NCBI RefSeq assembly: GCF_014207935.1
Contig: NZ_JACHLL010000001.1
Coordinates: 682,001 to 746,000, forward strand
Length of the DNA stretch: 64,000 nt
DNA from: Pseudomonas fluvialis
Lineage (GTDB): Bacteria > Pseudomonadota > Gammaproteobacteria > Pseudomonadales > Pseudomonadaceae
Reading direction: 5' to 3'
In this document: in pieces, positions 19,991 through 30,017 of the stretch
How positions within the stretch are numbered: the stretch's first letter is position 1
Layout: every line of letters begins with the position of its first letter
Position numbers and translations under genes: made by a program
The notes under the pieces: generated by a model
Told to the model about the DNA's origin: nothing
Database searches by the model: none
Seen by the model: the letters and a program-made list of their open reading frames with translations, nothing else

Positions 19991-20230
19991 ATGACGTTTA
20001 CTCCCGATATGATCGCCGAACTGGAACTGCTGGCCCTGTACAACCTGGACAACCACCAGGAAGGCATCAAGGTGCATAACAATGCCAACTCCAAGGCGAT
20101 CGGCGCCGTCACCCGCCTGCATCAGAAAGGTCTGATCAGCGCCGCCGATGGTGGCTACCTGACCAGCCTCGGCCTGGATGCCGCCGAGCACGCCCAGGCC
20201 CTGCTGACCATCCTCAACTCCAAACCCTAA
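19991..20230 (+). CDS. TIGR02647 family protein
   Basis: A 79-residue protein (MTFTPDMIAELELLALYNLD...) with a winged-helix-like pattern, ending in GLDAAEHAQALLTILNSKP. It matches the small TIGR02647 family, described as DNA-binding in annotations but without experimental role. The ATG at 19991 is preceded by GGAGGCACCC, a plausible ribosome site. It lies 51 bp upstream of cyaA on the same strand. Confidence 0.8.
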   Translation: MTFTPDMIAELELLALYNLDNHQEGIKVHNNANSKAIGAVTRLHQKGLISAADGGYLTSLGLDAAEHAQALLTILNSKP

Positions 20231-20281
20231 AGCGCCGGGCCAGGCAGACGATATAGCGGAACCCAACCCGCGCCGGATGGA

Positions 20282-23134
20282 ATGCAGTCCATGATCCGCC
20301 AACCGCACATCCATCTGGATATCGACGAAGGCATTGACCGCAAGGAGCTGGCGCGCCTGCGCGGGCGCTTCCTCAGCCTCAACCAGACCCGCCTGCAGCG
20401 CGCCAGCAGCGCCCTGTCGACCCGCCAACAGCTGGTCCTGCGCCTGCTGCCGCTGCTGTTCCACGTCAACCATCCGCTGCTGCCGGGCTATGTCTCGGCC
20501 AGCACCCCTGCGGGCCTCAGCGGTTTCGAGCCGGACGACGATCTGCTCGCCGAAGCCCAGCGCCTGACCCGCTCGTTCAGCTACAAGCCCCGCCGCGGCA
20601 ACCCGCCACAGCCTATCCAGGCACTCTTCCTCATGGGCAGCCTGGGCACCGTGGCCCAGGCCGAGGAAAGCGACCTCGACCTATGGGTGTGCCACTCGCC
20701 GGAATTGTCCACCGCGGAAGTCACCGAACTGCAACGCAAGTGCCAGCTGCTGGAGGCCTGGGCCTCCAGCCAGGGCACCGAGCTGCACTGCTTCCTGATC
20801 AACCCCGGCACCTTCAGCCGCGAGGATCGCGAAGCCAGGCTGACCTCCGACGACTGCGGCACCACCCAGCACTACCTGCTGCTCGACGAGTTCTACCGCA
20901 CGGCGATCTGGCTGGGCGGACGCACTCCGCTGTGGTGGCTGGTGCCGGTCAAGGACGAGGCGCGCTACGCCGAGTTCACCCAGGCCCTGCTGAGCAAGCG
21001 CTTCGTCCGCGCCGACGAGGTCATCGACCTCGGCCACCTCGCCCACATCCCGCCCAGCGAGTTCATCGGTGCCGGCATGTGGCAACTGTTCAAGGGCATC
21101 CACTCGCCGTTCAAGTCGGTGCTCAAGCTGCTGCTCACCGAGGTCTACGCCAGCGAGCACCCCAACACCCGCTGCCTGTCGCTGCGTTTCAAGGAGGCGG
21201 TATTCGCCAACCAGCTGGATGCCGACGAGCTCGATCCGTACATGGTCATTTACCGCCGTCTGGAGGAATACCTCGGCCAGCGCGACGAGCAGGAGCGTCT
21301 GGAACTGGTGCGCCGCTGTCTGTACCTGAAGGTCGGCAAGAAGCTCAGCAAGCCGCCGCGCAACCGCAGGAAGAGCTGGCAGCGCCTGCTGCTGGAACGC
21401 CTGACCGCCGACTGGCACTGGGACCAGCGCCAGTGGGAGCGCCTGGATGCCCGCGACAGCTGGAAGGTCCGCCAGGTCCAGAGCGAACGCCGCGCCCTGG
21501 TCAACGAGCTGACCTACACCTACCGATTCCTTGCCCAGTTCGCCCGCCAACTGCAAGTTGCCAGCCCGCTGAGCGGCCGCGACATGGGCATCCTCGGCCG
21601 GCGCCTGTACGCCGCTTTCGAGCGCAAGGCCGGCAAGGTCGAATTCATCAACCCCGGCATCGCCCCTGACCTGGCCGAGGAGCTGCTCAGCCTGGTGCAA
21701 TGCCCGAGCCCCGAGGATGACCAGGAGCAGCAGTGGGCGCTGTTTGCCGGCAGCCTGGCCGGCAGCGAATGGCAGGATCACTCGCCGCTCAAGCGCAGCC
21801 GCCACCTGATCGAACTGCTGGCCTGGGCGCAGCGCAACGGCGTGATCGACAACAGTTCGCGGATCGCCATCCAGCCCGGCGAGAGCGACCTCAACGATTT
21901 CGAACTGTCCAACCTGCTCGGCAGCCTGCAGCACAGCTTCGCCCTGCCACTGCCGGAGGTGGACGACCAGGCCCTGCTCGAACCGAGCCGGCCGAGCGAG
22001 GTGCTGCTGCTGGTCAACGTCGGCCTCGACCCGCTGCGCCAGCACAGCCAGCAGAACATCCACATGACCAGCGAACGCACTGACTCGCTGGGCTACGCCG
22101 GCCTGCGCGAGAATCTGGTACTGAGCCTGGATCAGGTCTGCCTGAACAGCTGGAACGAGCTGCAGGTCAGTCGCTACGACAGCGCCAACGCCCTGCTCGA
22201 CAGCCTGCGCGACTACCTCAATGCCCTGCCAGCCAGCGGCCCGGCACCGCGCCTGCAAGTGCGCTGTTTCTGCCGCAACCGCGCGCCGGCCATTGCCCGC
22301 CGGGTCGAGGAGCTGTTCCAGGAAGTCATTGCCTGCCAGAACAGCGGGCGCAGTCGTTTCCTCCTGCAGATCCAGCAGCGTTTCTACCTGTTCGATCTGA
22401 CTCCCGGCCAGGTCAGCTACCAAGCGGTCAACGGCATCGCCGCCCTGATCAGCCTGCTGGGCGAGGAACAGAGCGACTTCAGCCCACTGGCCCTGGACCG
22501 CCATGCCCTGGAGGGCGAGGACCTGGCGCTGATCCTGCCGCAGGGCAAGCCTGGCTGCGTGCAGGTGTTCTACCGCCGCGATGGCGAGGCAGCCGAACTG
22601 CACGTGCTGGATGAACGCAACGCGCTGTGGCGCCAGCGCCTGCCGTTTCGTGACGAACAGAGTCTGCTGACTCCGCTGCAGCGCTTCCTCAGCTCGGTGC
22701 AGCAGCGCCAGAGTGCGCTGAAATCACTCAGCGACCTGCCCGGCCAGCCGCTGGAGCTGCGCTACTACGAACTGCTGCCGCCCCTGCCGGGTCGCGCCCA
22801 GAGCCTGGAGCGTCGCGGTGCCCCGCAACAGGCAGAGCGCCAGCCCTACTACCCGGTGCAGGCGATCATCGAACAGAGTGCCGGCAACCGCCGGCATGTC
22901 ACCCTGTACTGCAACCACCGTGAGTTTTCCGAGCTGGAGTACGGCACCGGGCTGTTCCCGGCGGTGGCCCGGCACATTCTCGCCCAGCGCGAGGGCGGTC
23001 AGCGTTACCCCTGCTACATCACCGACCTCGATCTCTCCGCCACCCCTGGCGGAGCCGCGGTGGAGACCCTGCACTACCTGCGCTACAAGGCCGAGTTGGA
23101 GCAGGCGCTGAATCAGGCCCTGCAGGAGGCCTGA
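20282..23134 (+). CDS. cyaA: Class I adenylate cyclase
   Basis: A 950-residue cytosolic enzyme making cAMP from ATP. The catalytic N-terminal half has the class I nucleotidyltransferase motif MGSLGTVAQAEESDLDLWVC near residues 117-136 and conserved EFIGAGMWQLFKGIHSPFKS. The C-terminal half is the long regulatory domain seen in enterobacterial CyaA. An alternative start is the ATG at 20291 (MIRQPHIHLDIDEG). The stop is 6 bp from the convergent rnk gene. Confidence 0.95.
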   Translation: MQSMIRQPHIHLDIDEGIDRKELARLRGRFLSLNQTRLQRASSALSTRQQLVLRLLPLLFHVNHPLLPGYVSASTPAGLSGFEPDDDLLAEAQRLTRSFSYKPRRGNPPQPIQALFLMGSLGTVAQAEESDLDLWVCHSPELSTAEVTELQRKCQLLEAWASSQGTELHCFLINPGTFSREDREARLTSDDCGTTQHYLLLDEFYRTAIWLGGRTPLWWLVPVKDEARYAEFTQALLSKRFVRADEVIDLGHLAHIPPSEFIGAGMWQLFKGIHSPFKSVLKLLLTEVYASEHPNTRCLSLRFKEAVFANQLDADELDPYMVIYRRLEEYLGQRDEQERLELVRRCLYLKVGKKLSKPPRNRRKSWQRLLLERLTADWHWDQRQWERLDARDSWKVRQVQSERRALVNELTYTYRFLAQFARQLQVASPLSGRDMGILGRRLYAAFERKAGKVEFINPGIAPDLAEELLSLVQCPSPEDDQEQQWALFAGSLAGSEWQDHSPLKRSRHLIELLAWAQRNGVIDNSSRIAIQPGESDLNDFELSNLLGSLQHSFALPLPEVDDQALLEPSRPSEVLLLVNVGLDPLRQHSQQNIHMTSERTDSLGYAGLRENLVLSLDQVCLNSWNELQVSRYDSANALLDSLRDYLNALPASGPAPRLQVRCFCRNRAPAIARRVEELFQEVIACQNSGRSRFLLQIQQRFYLFDLTPGQVSYQAVNGIAALISLLGEEQSDFSPLALDRHALEGEDLALILPQGKPGCVQVFYRRDGEAAELHVLDERNALWRQRLPFRDEQSLLTPLQRFLSSVQQRQSALKSLSDLPGQPLELRYYELLPPLPGRAQSLERRGAPQQAERQPYYPVQAIIEQSAGNRRHVTLYCNHREFSELEYGTGLFPAVARHILAQREGGQRYPCYITDLDLSATPGGAAVETLHYLRYKAELEQALNQALQEA

Positions 23135-23140
23135 CAAGGC

Positions 23141-23548
23141 TCAGTGCTGGTAAGCACCGGCGGCTTCGGGCTGATACTCCACGGCCAGCAGGGTCAGGCG
23201 CAACGGCTTACCGGCCGGCCCCGGCCAGTCGATCTGCTGGCCCACCGACAGACCAAGCAGGGCACAGCCGACCGGCGCGAGGATCGACACACGCCCCTCG
23301 GCGCCGGCGTCCTCGGGAAATACCAGGGTCAGGTGGTAATCCTTGCCGCTGCTTTCCTCGCGGCAATGCACCCGCGAATTCATCGTCACCACACCAGCCG
23401 GCACCTCGTCATGCCCCACCACCTGGGCCCGCGCCAGCTCTGTTTCCAGAGCACGGGCACTCGGGCCGAAGTCCTCCAGGCTGTCGAGCAGGCGCTCCAG
23501 GCGCTGCAGATCGAGACGGGTGATGGTGATCGGCGGGTTGAGACTCAT
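23141..23548 (-). CDS. rnk: Regulator of nucleoside diphosphate kinase
   Basis: A 135-residue GreA/Rnk-fold protein: an N-terminal helical part (ITRLDLQRLERLLDSLEDF) and a C-terminal FKBP-like GreA_GreB domain (GVVTMNSRVHCRE, VSILAPVGCALLGLSVGQQIDW). Rnk binds RNA polymerase and affects nucleoside diphosphate kinase and alginate in Pseudomonas. I chose MSLNPPITITRLD over a start seven codons upstream because it fits homologues. Confidence 0.92.
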   Translation of the reverse strand: MSLNPPITITRLDLQRLERLLDSLEDFGPSARALETELARAQVVGHDEVPAGVVTMNSRVHCREESSGKDYHLTLVFPEDAGAEGRVSILAPVGCALLGLSVGQQIDWPGPAGKPLRLTLLAVEYQPEAAGAYQH

Positions 23549-23571
23549 GGTGTGTACGGCGCTCCTCATGA

Positions 23572-23604
23572 CAAAAAAGAAAACCCCGCCCGAAGGCGGG
23601 GTTT
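23572..23604 (-). terminator. Rho-independent terminator after the cyaY/DUF1289 genes
   Basis: Stem AAACCCCGCC, loop CGAA, stem GGCGGGGTTT. On the minus strand it is followed by TTTCTTTTTTG, so it ends transcription from cyaY and the DUF1289 gene just before rnk. Confidence 0.9.
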
Positions 23605-23668
23605 GCTGAACGACTGGTCAGATAAAACCGACCGTACCACAGGCGGGGGAATAAGCAAGACCGCTGGG

Positions 23669-23884
23669 TCAGCGCGCCGCGCGTGCCTGCCGCCGGGCCT
23701 GCGCCACAGCGCAGATGGCCTGGCGCCGCGCCGCATCGGCCGGACCCCATTCGAGGATTTCGCTAAGGCTGCGACCGCAACCGAGGCAGATGTCCTGCGC
23801 ATCCAGGCAACACTGGCGCACGCAGGGCGAAGCAGGGCCGGCAGAAGGCGGCCCGCTGGCGGGATCAGAGGTCTTCGAACTCAA
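23669..23884 (-). CDS. DUF1289 domain protein
   Basis: A small protein of about 71 residues with the DUF1289 cysteine pattern: SPCVRQCCLDAQDICLGCGR, then a helical Arg/Ala-rich tail (RRQAICAVAQARRQARAAR). The cysteines suggest metal binding; function unknown. No ATG fits: the family homology begins after the cyaY stop, so I used an in-frame TTG (LSSKTSD...) that overlaps cyaY by 20 bp. The start is uncertain but the gene is clear. Confidence 0.7.
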   Translation of the reverse strand: MSSKTSDPASGPPSAGPASPCVRQCCLDAQDICLGCGRSLSEILEWGPADAARRQAICAVAQARRQARAAR

Positions 23885-24197
23885 TGGCTTCACCGGCCTG
23901 CTCGGCGGTGACGCGCAGCAGCAGCTCGCCCAGCGGCTCGTCATTGCTGTCGCACAGCCAGCGCTGGCTCTCGGCGTCGTAGTCGAAATGGAAGCCACCG
24001 GAGCGCGCCGCCACCCACAGCTGACGCAGTGGCTCCTGACGGCTGAAGATCAACTGGCTGCCATTCTCGAAGCGCACGGTGAGCACGCCAGCACTGTTCT
24101 CTAGGTCGATATCCAGATCGCAGTCATCCAGCACATCCTCGATCGCCTGCTGGGTGGCATCGACCAGATCATGGAACCGCGCTTCACTCAAACTCAT
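23865..24197 (-). CDS. cyaY: Bacterial frataxin CyaY
   Basis: A 110-residue acidic protein (MSLSEARFHDLVDATQQAIED...) with the frataxin acidic first helix (EDVLDDCDLDIDLEN) and the sheet segment QLWVAARSGGFHFDY. It modulates iron-sulfur cluster assembly by binding iron and the cysteine desulfurase. It lies 82 bp downstream of an AraC-type gene on the same strand and upstream of the DUF1289 gene. Confidence 0.93.
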   Translation of the reverse strand: MSLSEARFHDLVDATQQAIEDVLDDCDLDIDLENSAGVLTVRFENGSQLIFSRQEPLRQLWVAARSGGFHFDYDAESQRWLCDSNDEPLGELLLRVTAEQAGEAIEFEDL

Positions 24198-24279
24198 TAC
24201 CGCACCCTCAAAAAATGTTGCCTGCATCCGCAGGTTGATGAGCTGCTCAGTATCCCCAAGCCGGGGCGCTTTGGCACGT

Positions 24280-25314
24280 TCAATTGTGCTGGCGGCGGTA
24301 TTCGGCCGGCGTCTGCCCGGTCCAACGGCGGAAGGCTCGGGCCAGCGAGCCGGCCTCGCTGAAACCGACCAGAAAGGCGATATCGGCCAGCTCCAGCGCC
24401 GGGTCGCGCAGGTAGTGCAACACCAGTTGCTGGCGGGTTTCATCGACCAACTGGCTGAACGACAGCCCCGCCTCGCGCAGGCGCCGCTGCAAAGTGCGCG
24501 GACTCAAGGCCAGCTGCGCCGCCAGTTGCTCCAGTTCAATACCCTGCTCCGGCAACTGCCGCGCCAGCAGCGCGCGGGCGCGGTCGAGCACGCTGTGACC
24601 CTGCTCGATCTCACTCAGCCGGCGGTCCGCGTAGGCATCCAGCATCAGGCGTACCTGCGCATCGGCCTGGCCCAGCGGCAGGCTCAGCAGGCGCTTGGGG
24701 AAAATCAGGGCATTCTGCGTCTGGGAAAATTTCACCGGGCAGCGGAACAGACGCTGGTGCTCACGGGTATCGGCCGGAACCGGATGCTGGAAGTGCACTT
24801 CCAAAGGCGGCTCCTCGAGCCCGGTGACCCAGCGGCCGAAAGTCACCCAGCCAGCCAGCGTCTCTTCGGCGATCTGCCGTTGTTGCTGCGGCAGCAGCGG
24901 CGTCCAGCGATGCACCACCAGCGGCTCGGGGCTGTCGCCCTGGGGCCAGTCCTCCAGCTCGATATGCCCCAGATTGCCCACCAGCGCGGCGTAGCGGGCC
25001 TGCCGGTGCAGTGCATCGGCCAGCGTCGGGCAGCTCATGATCAGGTAGCCGAGCACGCCGTAGTAGCCGGGACGGATGGCTTCGCCCAGGTGCAGGCCGA
25101 GACAGTCGTCGCCACTCAGGCGCACGCCCTGCCCCAGCAGCTCCAGGTAGGTGCTGGCGGCTATGCGCTGGTCGCGCTGGGCCAGAATTTCCGGGCTCAG
25201 TTGGGCCCGCGCCAGCAACTGCGCCGGCTCGATGCCTAGGCGCGCGAGATAGTCGACCAGCCCCTGCAGGTACGCCACGGAAACCGAGCTGGCCAGTGTC
25301 GCCAACGGCTGCAT
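24280..25314 (-). CDS. AraC family transcriptional regulator (OruR/ArgR-like architecture)
   Basis: A 344-residue regulator. An N-terminal Arabinose_bd-like domain (YLQGLVDYLARLGIEPAQLL through LRHQARY-type helices) is followed by a C-terminal AraC domain with two helix-turn-helices: LAAQLALSPRTLQRRLREAG and IAFLVGFSEAGSLARAFRRW. The effector is unknown. It is divergent from lptM-lysA. The start MQPLATLASSVSVAYLQG is the usual one for this architecture; a long open extension upstream is only the complement of lysA. Confidence 0.88.
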   Translation of the reverse strand: MQPLATLASSVSVAYLQGLVDYLARLGIEPAQLLARAQLSPEILAQRDQRIAASTYLELLGQGVRLSGDDCLGLHLGEAIRPGYYGVLGYLIMSCPTLADALHRQARYAALVGNLGHIELEDWPQGDSPEPLVVHRWTPLLPQQQRQIAEETLAGWVTFGRWVTGLEEPPLEVHFQHPVPADTREHQRLFRCPVKFSQTQNALIFPKRLLSLPLGQADAQVRLMLDAYADRRLSEIEQGHSVLDRARALLARQLPEQGIELEQLAAQLALSPRTLQRRLREAGLSFSQLVDETRQQLVLHYLRDPALELADIAFLVGFSEAGSLARAFRRWTGQTPAEYRRQHN

Positions 25315-25416
25315 ATCCACTCCTTGATGATTCACGCGCCGACAGCCTGCCACAAGCACGCCCGCTCTGGGCAGTGATACCCCGCGAAAGGCCCGCCAGA
25401 CGGGCTTGACAGCGCA

Positions 25417-25445
25417 TAGGCAAGGCGCCGGGGGGTCGGTATACT
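25417..25445 (+). promoter_or_regulatory. Probable sigma-70 promoter of lptM-lysA-dapF operon
   Basis: A good -10 box (TATACT, 25440-25445) lies 17 bp after a TAGGCA -35-like box (25417-25422), 35 bp upstream of lptM. A TTGACA at 25406 is too far from the -10 to pair with it. Confidence 0.5.
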
Positions 25446-25479
25446 CCGGGCCATTCACGATTTTGCAAAGGATTCCGCC

Positions 25480-25617
25480 ATGAAGCGCCTGCTGCTTCCC
25501 TTCCTCGCCCTCGTCGTCCTCGCCGGTGCCCTGACGGGCTGCGGCCAGAAAGGTCCGCTGTACCATCCGGATGACCAAGACGCAGTCAAAGAACGCGACA
25601 AAGACGTCTTTCTCTAA
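25480..25617 (+). CDS. lptM: LPS translocon maturation chaperone LptM (YifL/LppL lipoprotein)
   Basis: A 45-residue lipoprotein: [20 protein letters not shown] followed by lipobox LTGC, then [11 protein letters not shown], the diagnostic LptM motif. It is an outer-membrane lipoprotein that helps LptD disulfide maturation in E. coli. It stands 9 bp upstream of lysA, as in other gammaproteobacteria. Confidence 0.92.
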   Translation: MKRLLLPFLALVVLAGALTGCGQKGPLYHPDDQDAVKERDKDVFL

Positions 25618-25626
25618 GGGGTAATC

Positions 25627-26874
25627 ATGGAAGCTTTCTCCCGCCGCGACGGCCAGCTGTTCGCGGAAGGCGTGGCCCTGTCCGCCGTTGCCGAGCGCTT
25701 TGGCACGCCGACCTACGTCTACTCGCGCGCCCATATCGAAGCGCAGTACCGCGCCTATGCCGATGCCCTGACTGGCATGCCGCATCTGGTGTGCTTTGCC
25801 GTCAAGGCCAACTCCAACCTCGGCGTGCTGAATGTGCTGGCCCGTCTGGGTGCCGGTTTCGATATCGTCTCGCGTGGCGAGCTGGAGCGAGTACTGGCCG
25901 CCGGCGGCAAGGCCGACAAGATCGTCTTCTCCGGTGTCGGCAAGAGCCGTGACGACATGCGCCGCGCGCTGGACGTCGGCGTGCACTGCTTCAACGTCGA
26001 ATCCACCGTCGAGTTGGAGCGCCTGCAGGTCGTCGCCGCCGAGCTGGGCAAGGTTGCCGCGATCTCCCTGCGGGTCAATCCGGACGTCGATGCTGGCACC
26101 CACCCGTACATCTCCACCGGCCTCAAGGAAAACAAGTTCGGCATCGCCATCGCCGACGCGGAAGCCGTTTATGCCCGCGCCGCCGAGCTGCCGAACCTCA
26201 AGGTGGTCGGTGTCGACTGCCATATCGGCTCGCAGCTGACCAGCCTGCCGCCCTTCCTCGATGCCCTCGACCGCCTGCTGGCGCTGATCGACCGTCTGGC
26301 CGCCCGCGGCATCCGCATCGAGCACCTCGACCTCGGTGGCGGCCTCGGCGTGCGCTACAAGGACGAAACCCCGCCGCTGGCCGGTGACTACATCGCCGCC
26401 GTGCGCGAGCGCATTGCCGGTCGCAATCTGGCGCTGGTGTTCGAGCCGGGCCGCTCCATCGTGGCCAATGCCGGCGTGCTGCTGACCCGCGTGGAATACC
26501 TCAAGCACACCGAACACAAGGACTTCGCCATCATCGATGCGGCGATGAACGACCTGATCCGCCCAGCCCTGTACCAGGCCTGGATGGACGTGGTGCCGGT
26601 CAGCCCGCGCGAAGGTGAAGCCCGCGCCTACGATCTGGTCGGCCCGATCTGCGAGACCGGCGACTTCCTGGCCAAGAACCGCGAGCTGGTGCTCGAAGAA
26701 GGCGACCTGCTGGCCGTATGCTCAGCCGGCGCCTACGGCTTCGTTATGAGTTCCAACTACAACACCCGCGGCCGCGCCGCAGAGGTGCTGGTGGATGGCG
26801 AACAGGCTTTCGAAGTACGCCGTCGCGAGACGCTCGAGGAACTCTATGCCGGCGAAAGCCTGCTGCCGGAGTAA
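25627..26874 (+). CDS. lysA: Diaminopimelate decarboxylase
   Basis: A 415-residue PLP enzyme making L-lysine from meso-diaminopimelate. The PLP lysine is in VCFAVKANSNLGVL; HIGSQLTSLPPFLDAL and the glycine-rich phosphate-binding HLDLGGGLGVRY follow. The C-terminal active-site cysteine is in GPICETGDFLAKNR, and SAGAYGFVMSSNYN is conserved. Its stop is 6 bp before dapF. Confidence 0.97.
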   Translation: MEAFSRRDGQLFAEGVALSAVAERFGTPTYVYSRAHIEAQYRAYADALTGMPHLVCFAVKANSNLGVLNVLARLGAGFDIVSRGELERVLAAGGKADKIVFSGVGKSRDDMRRALDVGVHCFNVESTVELERLQVVAAELGKVAAISLRVNPDVDAGTHPYISTGLKENKFGIAIADAEAVYARAAELPNLKVVGVDCHIGSQLTSLPPFLDALDRLLALIDRLAARGIRIEHLDLGGGLGVRYKDETPPLAGDYIAAVRERIAGRNLALVFEPGRSIVANAGVLLTRVEYLKHTEHKDFAIIDAAMNDLIRPALYQAWMDVVPVSPREGEARAYDLVGPICETGDFLAKNRELVLEEGDLLAVCSAGAYGFVMSSNYNTRGRAAEVLVDGEQAFEVRRRETLEELYAGESLLPE

Positions 26875-26880
26875 GCGACC

Positions 26881-27711
26881 ATGCTGCTGCGTTTTACCAA
26901 GATGCACGGCCTGGGCAACGACTTCATGGTCCTCGACCTGATCAGCCAGCACGCGCATATCCAGCCCAAGCATGCCAAGCAGTGGGGCGACCGGCACACC
27001 GGCGTCGGTTTCGACCAGCTGCTGATCGTCGAGGCGCCGACCAGCCCGGACGTGGACTTCCGCTACCGCATCTTCAACGCCGACGGCTCGGAAGTGGAGC
27101 AATGCGGCAACGGCGCCCGCTGCTTTGCGCGCTTCGTCATGGACAAGCGCCTGACCACCAAGAAATGCATCCGCGTGGAAACCAAGAGCGGCGTGATCGA
27201 GCTCAACCTGCGCCCGGACGGACAGGTCTGCGTGGACATGGGTGCTCCGCGCCTGACGCCGGCCGTCATCCCCTTCCAGGCCGATTCCGAAGCCCTGAGC
27301 TACCCGGTGGAGGTCGACGGTCAGCTGGTTGAGCTGGCTGCGATATCCATGGGTAACCCACACGCCGTGCTGCGTGTCGACAACGTCGACAGCGCGCCCG
27401 TGCACAGCCTGGGGCCGAAGCTGGAGCACCATCCGCGCTTCCCGCAGCGGGTCAATGTCGGTTTCCTCCAGGTGCTCGACCGCCATCAGGCCCGTCTGCG
27501 TGTGTGGGAACGTGGTGCCGGCGAAACCCAGGCCTGCGGCACCGGCGCCTGCGCCGCCGCCGTGGCGGCGATTCGCCAGGGCTGGATGGATTCACCCGTG
27601 CAACTGGAGCTGCCCGGTGGCAAGCTGTCCATCGAGTGGGCAGGCGCAGGGCAGCCGGTTATGATGACCGGACCCGCCGTCCGCGTGTACGAAGGTCAGA
27701 TCCGTCTATGA
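26881..27711 (+). CDS. dapF: Diaminopimelate epimerase
   Basis: A 276-residue enzyme that epimerises LL- to meso-diaminopimelate. The two catalytic cysteines are in [11 protein letters not shown] and [11 protein letters not shown]; the start [16 protein letters not shown] is invariant. It overlaps the next gene by ATGA. Together with lysA it supplies the last lysine steps and the peptidoglycan precursor. Confidence 0.97.
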   Translation: MLLRFTKMHGLGNDFMVLDLISQHAHIQPKHAKQWGDRHTGVGFDQLLIVEAPTSPDVDFRYRIFNADGSEVEQCGNGARCFARFVMDKRLTTKKCIRVETKSGVIELNLRPDGQVCVDMGAPRLTPAVIPFQADSEALSYPVEVDGQLVELAAISMGNPHAVLRVDNVDSAPVHSLGPKLEHHPRFPQRVNVGFLQVLDRHQARLRVWERGAGETQACGTGACAAAVAAIRQGWMDSPVQLELPGGKLSIEWAGAGQPVMMTGPAVRVYEGQIRL

Positions 27712-28406
27712 GCGAACACCACCAGGAACCCGCCGAGCTGGATAGCGAACAGGTCGCTGCCTACCTGCGTCGCCATCCGGAATTCTTCGTCGATCACGAA
27801 GAACTGATCACCGAGCTGCGCATCCCGCACCAGCCCGGCGAGGCGGTGTCTCTGGTGGAGCGCCAGGTCAAACTGCTGCGCGAGCGCAACATCGAGATGC
27901 GCCATCGCCTGTCGCAGCTGATGGACGTGGCCCGCGACAACGACCGCCTGTTCGACAAGACCCGTCGTCTGGTGCTGGCCCTGCTCGACGCCAACGGCCT
28001 CGACGAAGTGGTCAGCGCGGTGGAGGACAGCCTGCGCCATGAGTTCCAGGTGCCCTTCGTCAGCCTGATCCTGTTCAGCGACAACGGCCTGCCCGTCGGC
28101 CGCTGTGTCAGCAGCGCGGAAGCCCATCAGGCCATCGGCGGGCTCCTCGCCGGCGGCAAGACCGTGTGCGGCGTGCTACGCCCCAACGAACTGAGTTTCC
28201 TGTTTGGCGAGGACGAGGCCGCACAGATCGGCTCGGCCGCCGTGGTCAGCCTGACCCACCAGGGCCTGCATGGCGTGCTGGCGATCGGCAGCAGCGATCC
28301 GCAGCACTACAAGAGCAGCCTGGGCACCCTGTTCCTCGCCTACCTGGCCGAGGTCATCGCCCGCGTTCTGCCGCGTTTCGCCAGTCCGCTGCGTTCGGTG
28401 CGCTAA
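27708..28406 (+). CDS. DUF484 family protein (GAF-like)
   Basis: A 232-residue cytosolic protein. The N-terminus ([20 protein letters not shown]) is the DUF484 signature, followed by a coiled stretch ([20 protein letters not shown]) and a GAF-like domain. Its function is not established, but it is conserved between dapF and xerC in gammaproteobacteria. Start and dapF stop overlap by 4 bp; the xerC start follows 6 bp after its stop. Confidence 0.9.
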   Translation: MSEHHQEPAELDSEQVAAYLRRHPEFFVDHEELITELRIPHQPGEAVSLVERQVKLLRERNIEMRHRLSQLMDVARDNDRLFDKTRRLVLALLDANGLDEVVSAVEDSLRHEFQVPFVSLILFSDNGLPVGRCVSSAEAHQAIGGLLAGGKTVCGVLRPNELSFLFGEDEAAQIGSAAVVSLTHQGLHGVLAIGSSDPQHYKSSLGTLFLAYLAEVIARVLPRFASPLRSVR

Positions 28407-28412
28407 CGCGCC

Positions 28413-29315
28413 GTGCGCGAAGCCCTCGACGCCTACCTCGAACACCTGCGCCGCGAACGGCAGGTTTCCCCGCACACCCTGGCCGCCTACCAGCGCGACC
28501 TGCTCAAGCTGCTGCCGCTGGCCGAGCAGGATGGCCTGCGCAGCTGGAACGAGCTGGACAGCGCGCGCCTGCGCCGAATGATCGCGCGCCTGCATCAGCA
28601 GGGCCTCTCCGGGCGCAGCCTGGGCCGCCTGCTTTCGGCTGTGCGCGGCCTGTACCAGTACCTGCTGCGCGAAGGCCTGTGCCGTCACGACCCGGCCAAC
28701 GGCCTTTCGCCCCCCAAGAGCGCACGAAAGCTGCCCCGCGCCCTGGATGCCGACCGCGCGCAGCAGCTGCTCGATGGCGGCGTCGAGGATGAATTCATTG
28801 CCCGCCGCGATCAGGCGCTGCTGGAACTGTTCTATTCCTCCGGCCTGCGCCTGGCCGAGCTGGTCAACCTCGATCTGCCCGCTCTCGACCTGGCTGCCGG
28901 CCTGGTACGGGTGCTCGGCAAGGGCAGCAAGACCCGCGAGGTGCCGGTCGGGCGCCAGGCGCGGGAGGCCATCCATGCCTGGCTGCCGCTGCGCGCCCAG
29001 GCCAATCCACAGGATCTGGCCCTGTTCATCAGCCGCCAGGGCAAGCGCCTGACGCCCCGTGCCATCCAGCTGCGAGTGCGTGCCGCCGGTGTGCGCGAGC
29101 TGGGCCAGCACCTGCACCCGCACATGCTGCGGCACAGTTTCGCCAGCCATATGCTGGAGTCGTCCCAGGACCTGCGCGCGGTACAGGAGCTGCTCGGCCA
29201 CGCCGACATCGCCACCACGCAGATCTATACCCACCTCGATTTCCAGCATCTGGCCAAGGTTTACGACAGCGCCCACCCTCGGGCCAAACGCCGCAGCGGG
29301 AGCGACAGCGAATGA
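28413..29315 (+). CDS. xerC: Tyrosine recombinase XerC
   Basis: A 300-residue recombinase that resolves chromosome dimers at dif with XerD. The GTG start at 28413 gives the usual [20 protein letters not shown]. The catalytic set is visible: Arg in [11 protein letters not shown], Lys in [12 protein letters not shown], HxxR in [13 protein letters not shown], and His/Tyr in [15 protein letters not shown]. The Pseudomonas orthologue is also called sss. Its stop overlaps the next start by 4 bp. Confidence 0.96.
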   Translation: MREALDAYLEHLRRERQVSPHTLAAYQRDLLKLLPLAEQDGLRSWNELDSARLRRMIARLHQQGLSGRSLGRLLSAVRGLYQYLLREGLCRHDPANGLSPPKSARKLPRALDADRAQQLLDGGVEDEFIARRDQALLELFYSSGLRLAELVNLDLPALDLAAGLVRVLGKGSKTREVPVGRQAREAIHAWLPLRAQANPQDLALFISRQGKRLTPRAIQLRVRAAGVRELGQHLHPHMLRHSFASHMLESSQDLRAVQELLGHADIATTQIYTHLDFQHLAKVYDSAHPRAKRRSGSDSE

Positions 29316-30007
29316 GCCTCAAGCTGGTCACCTTCGACCTCGATGACACCCTGTGGGACGTCGCCCCGGTGATGCACAACGCCGAAGCGCGCCTGCGCGA
29401 CTGGCTGGCGCGCGAGGCCCCCCGCCTGGGCGCGGTGCCCATCGAACAGCTGTGGGCGATCCGCGCTCGCCTGCTGGCGGCGGAGCCGGCACTCAAGCAC
29501 CGCCTCAGCGAACTGCGCCGACGCATCCTCCTGCAGGCCCTGCTGGAATCCGGCTACCCGAGCGCCGAGGCGGCGCACCTGGCCGAGGGCGGCTTTCAGG
29601 TCTTCCTCGCCGCCCGCCATGAGGTGGACTTCTTTCCCGACGTGCATGCCACCCTGGAGCGCTTGGCCAATCAGTTCATCCTCGGCGTTATCACCAACGG
29701 CAATGCCGACGTGCAGCGCCTGGGCCTGGCCGACTACTTTCGCTTTGCCGTCAGCGCCGAACAACTGGGCATCGGCAAACCGGCCAACGAGCCGTTCGCC
29801 GCCGCCCTCGCCCATGCCGGCGTCGAGGCCGCGCAGGCCGCCCATATCGGCGACCACCCGGGTGATGACATTGCCGGCGCCCTGGCTGCAGGCTTCCGGG
29901 CGATCTGGTTCAACCCCCAGGGCAATGCCTGGAACGATGCTCCGCCGGCCCACGCCGAAGTTCGCGCCCTCGCCGAGCTGCCCGCCCTGCTGCATAACTG
30001 GCGCTGA
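29312..30007 (+). CDS. yigB: HAD superfamily hydrolase (YigB-like)
   Basis: A 231-residue hydrolase. Motif I is FDLDDTLWD with the nucleophile Asp, motif II GVITNGN, motif III lysine in [10 protein letters not shown], and motif [15 protein letters not shown]. In E. coli YigB dephosphorylates FMN and other small phosphates and is also adjacent to xerC; that activity is inferred here. It is the last gene of the lptM-to-yigB operon, followed by a strong terminator. Confidence 0.9.
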   Translation: MSLKLVTFDLDDTLWDVAPVMHNAEARLRDWLAREAPRLGAVPIEQLWAIRARLLAAEPALKHRLSELRRRILLQALLESGYPSAEAAHLAEGGFQVFLAARHEVDFFPDVHATLERLANQFILGVITNGNADVQRLGLADYFRFAVSAEQLGIGKPANEPFAAALAHAGVEAAQAAHIGDHPGDDIAGALAAGFRAIWFNPQGNAWNDAPPAHAEVRALAELPALLHNWR

Positions 30008-30017
30008 AACGCGGCCA

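Noticed and set aside
20681..22603. Long minus-strand frame opposite cyaA
   Set aside because: Complement of the cyclase gene with no start signal or family resemblance.
25406..25411. TTGACA as -35 of the lptM promoter
   Set aside because: Its distance to the TATACT -10 box is 28 bp, too long for sigma-70.
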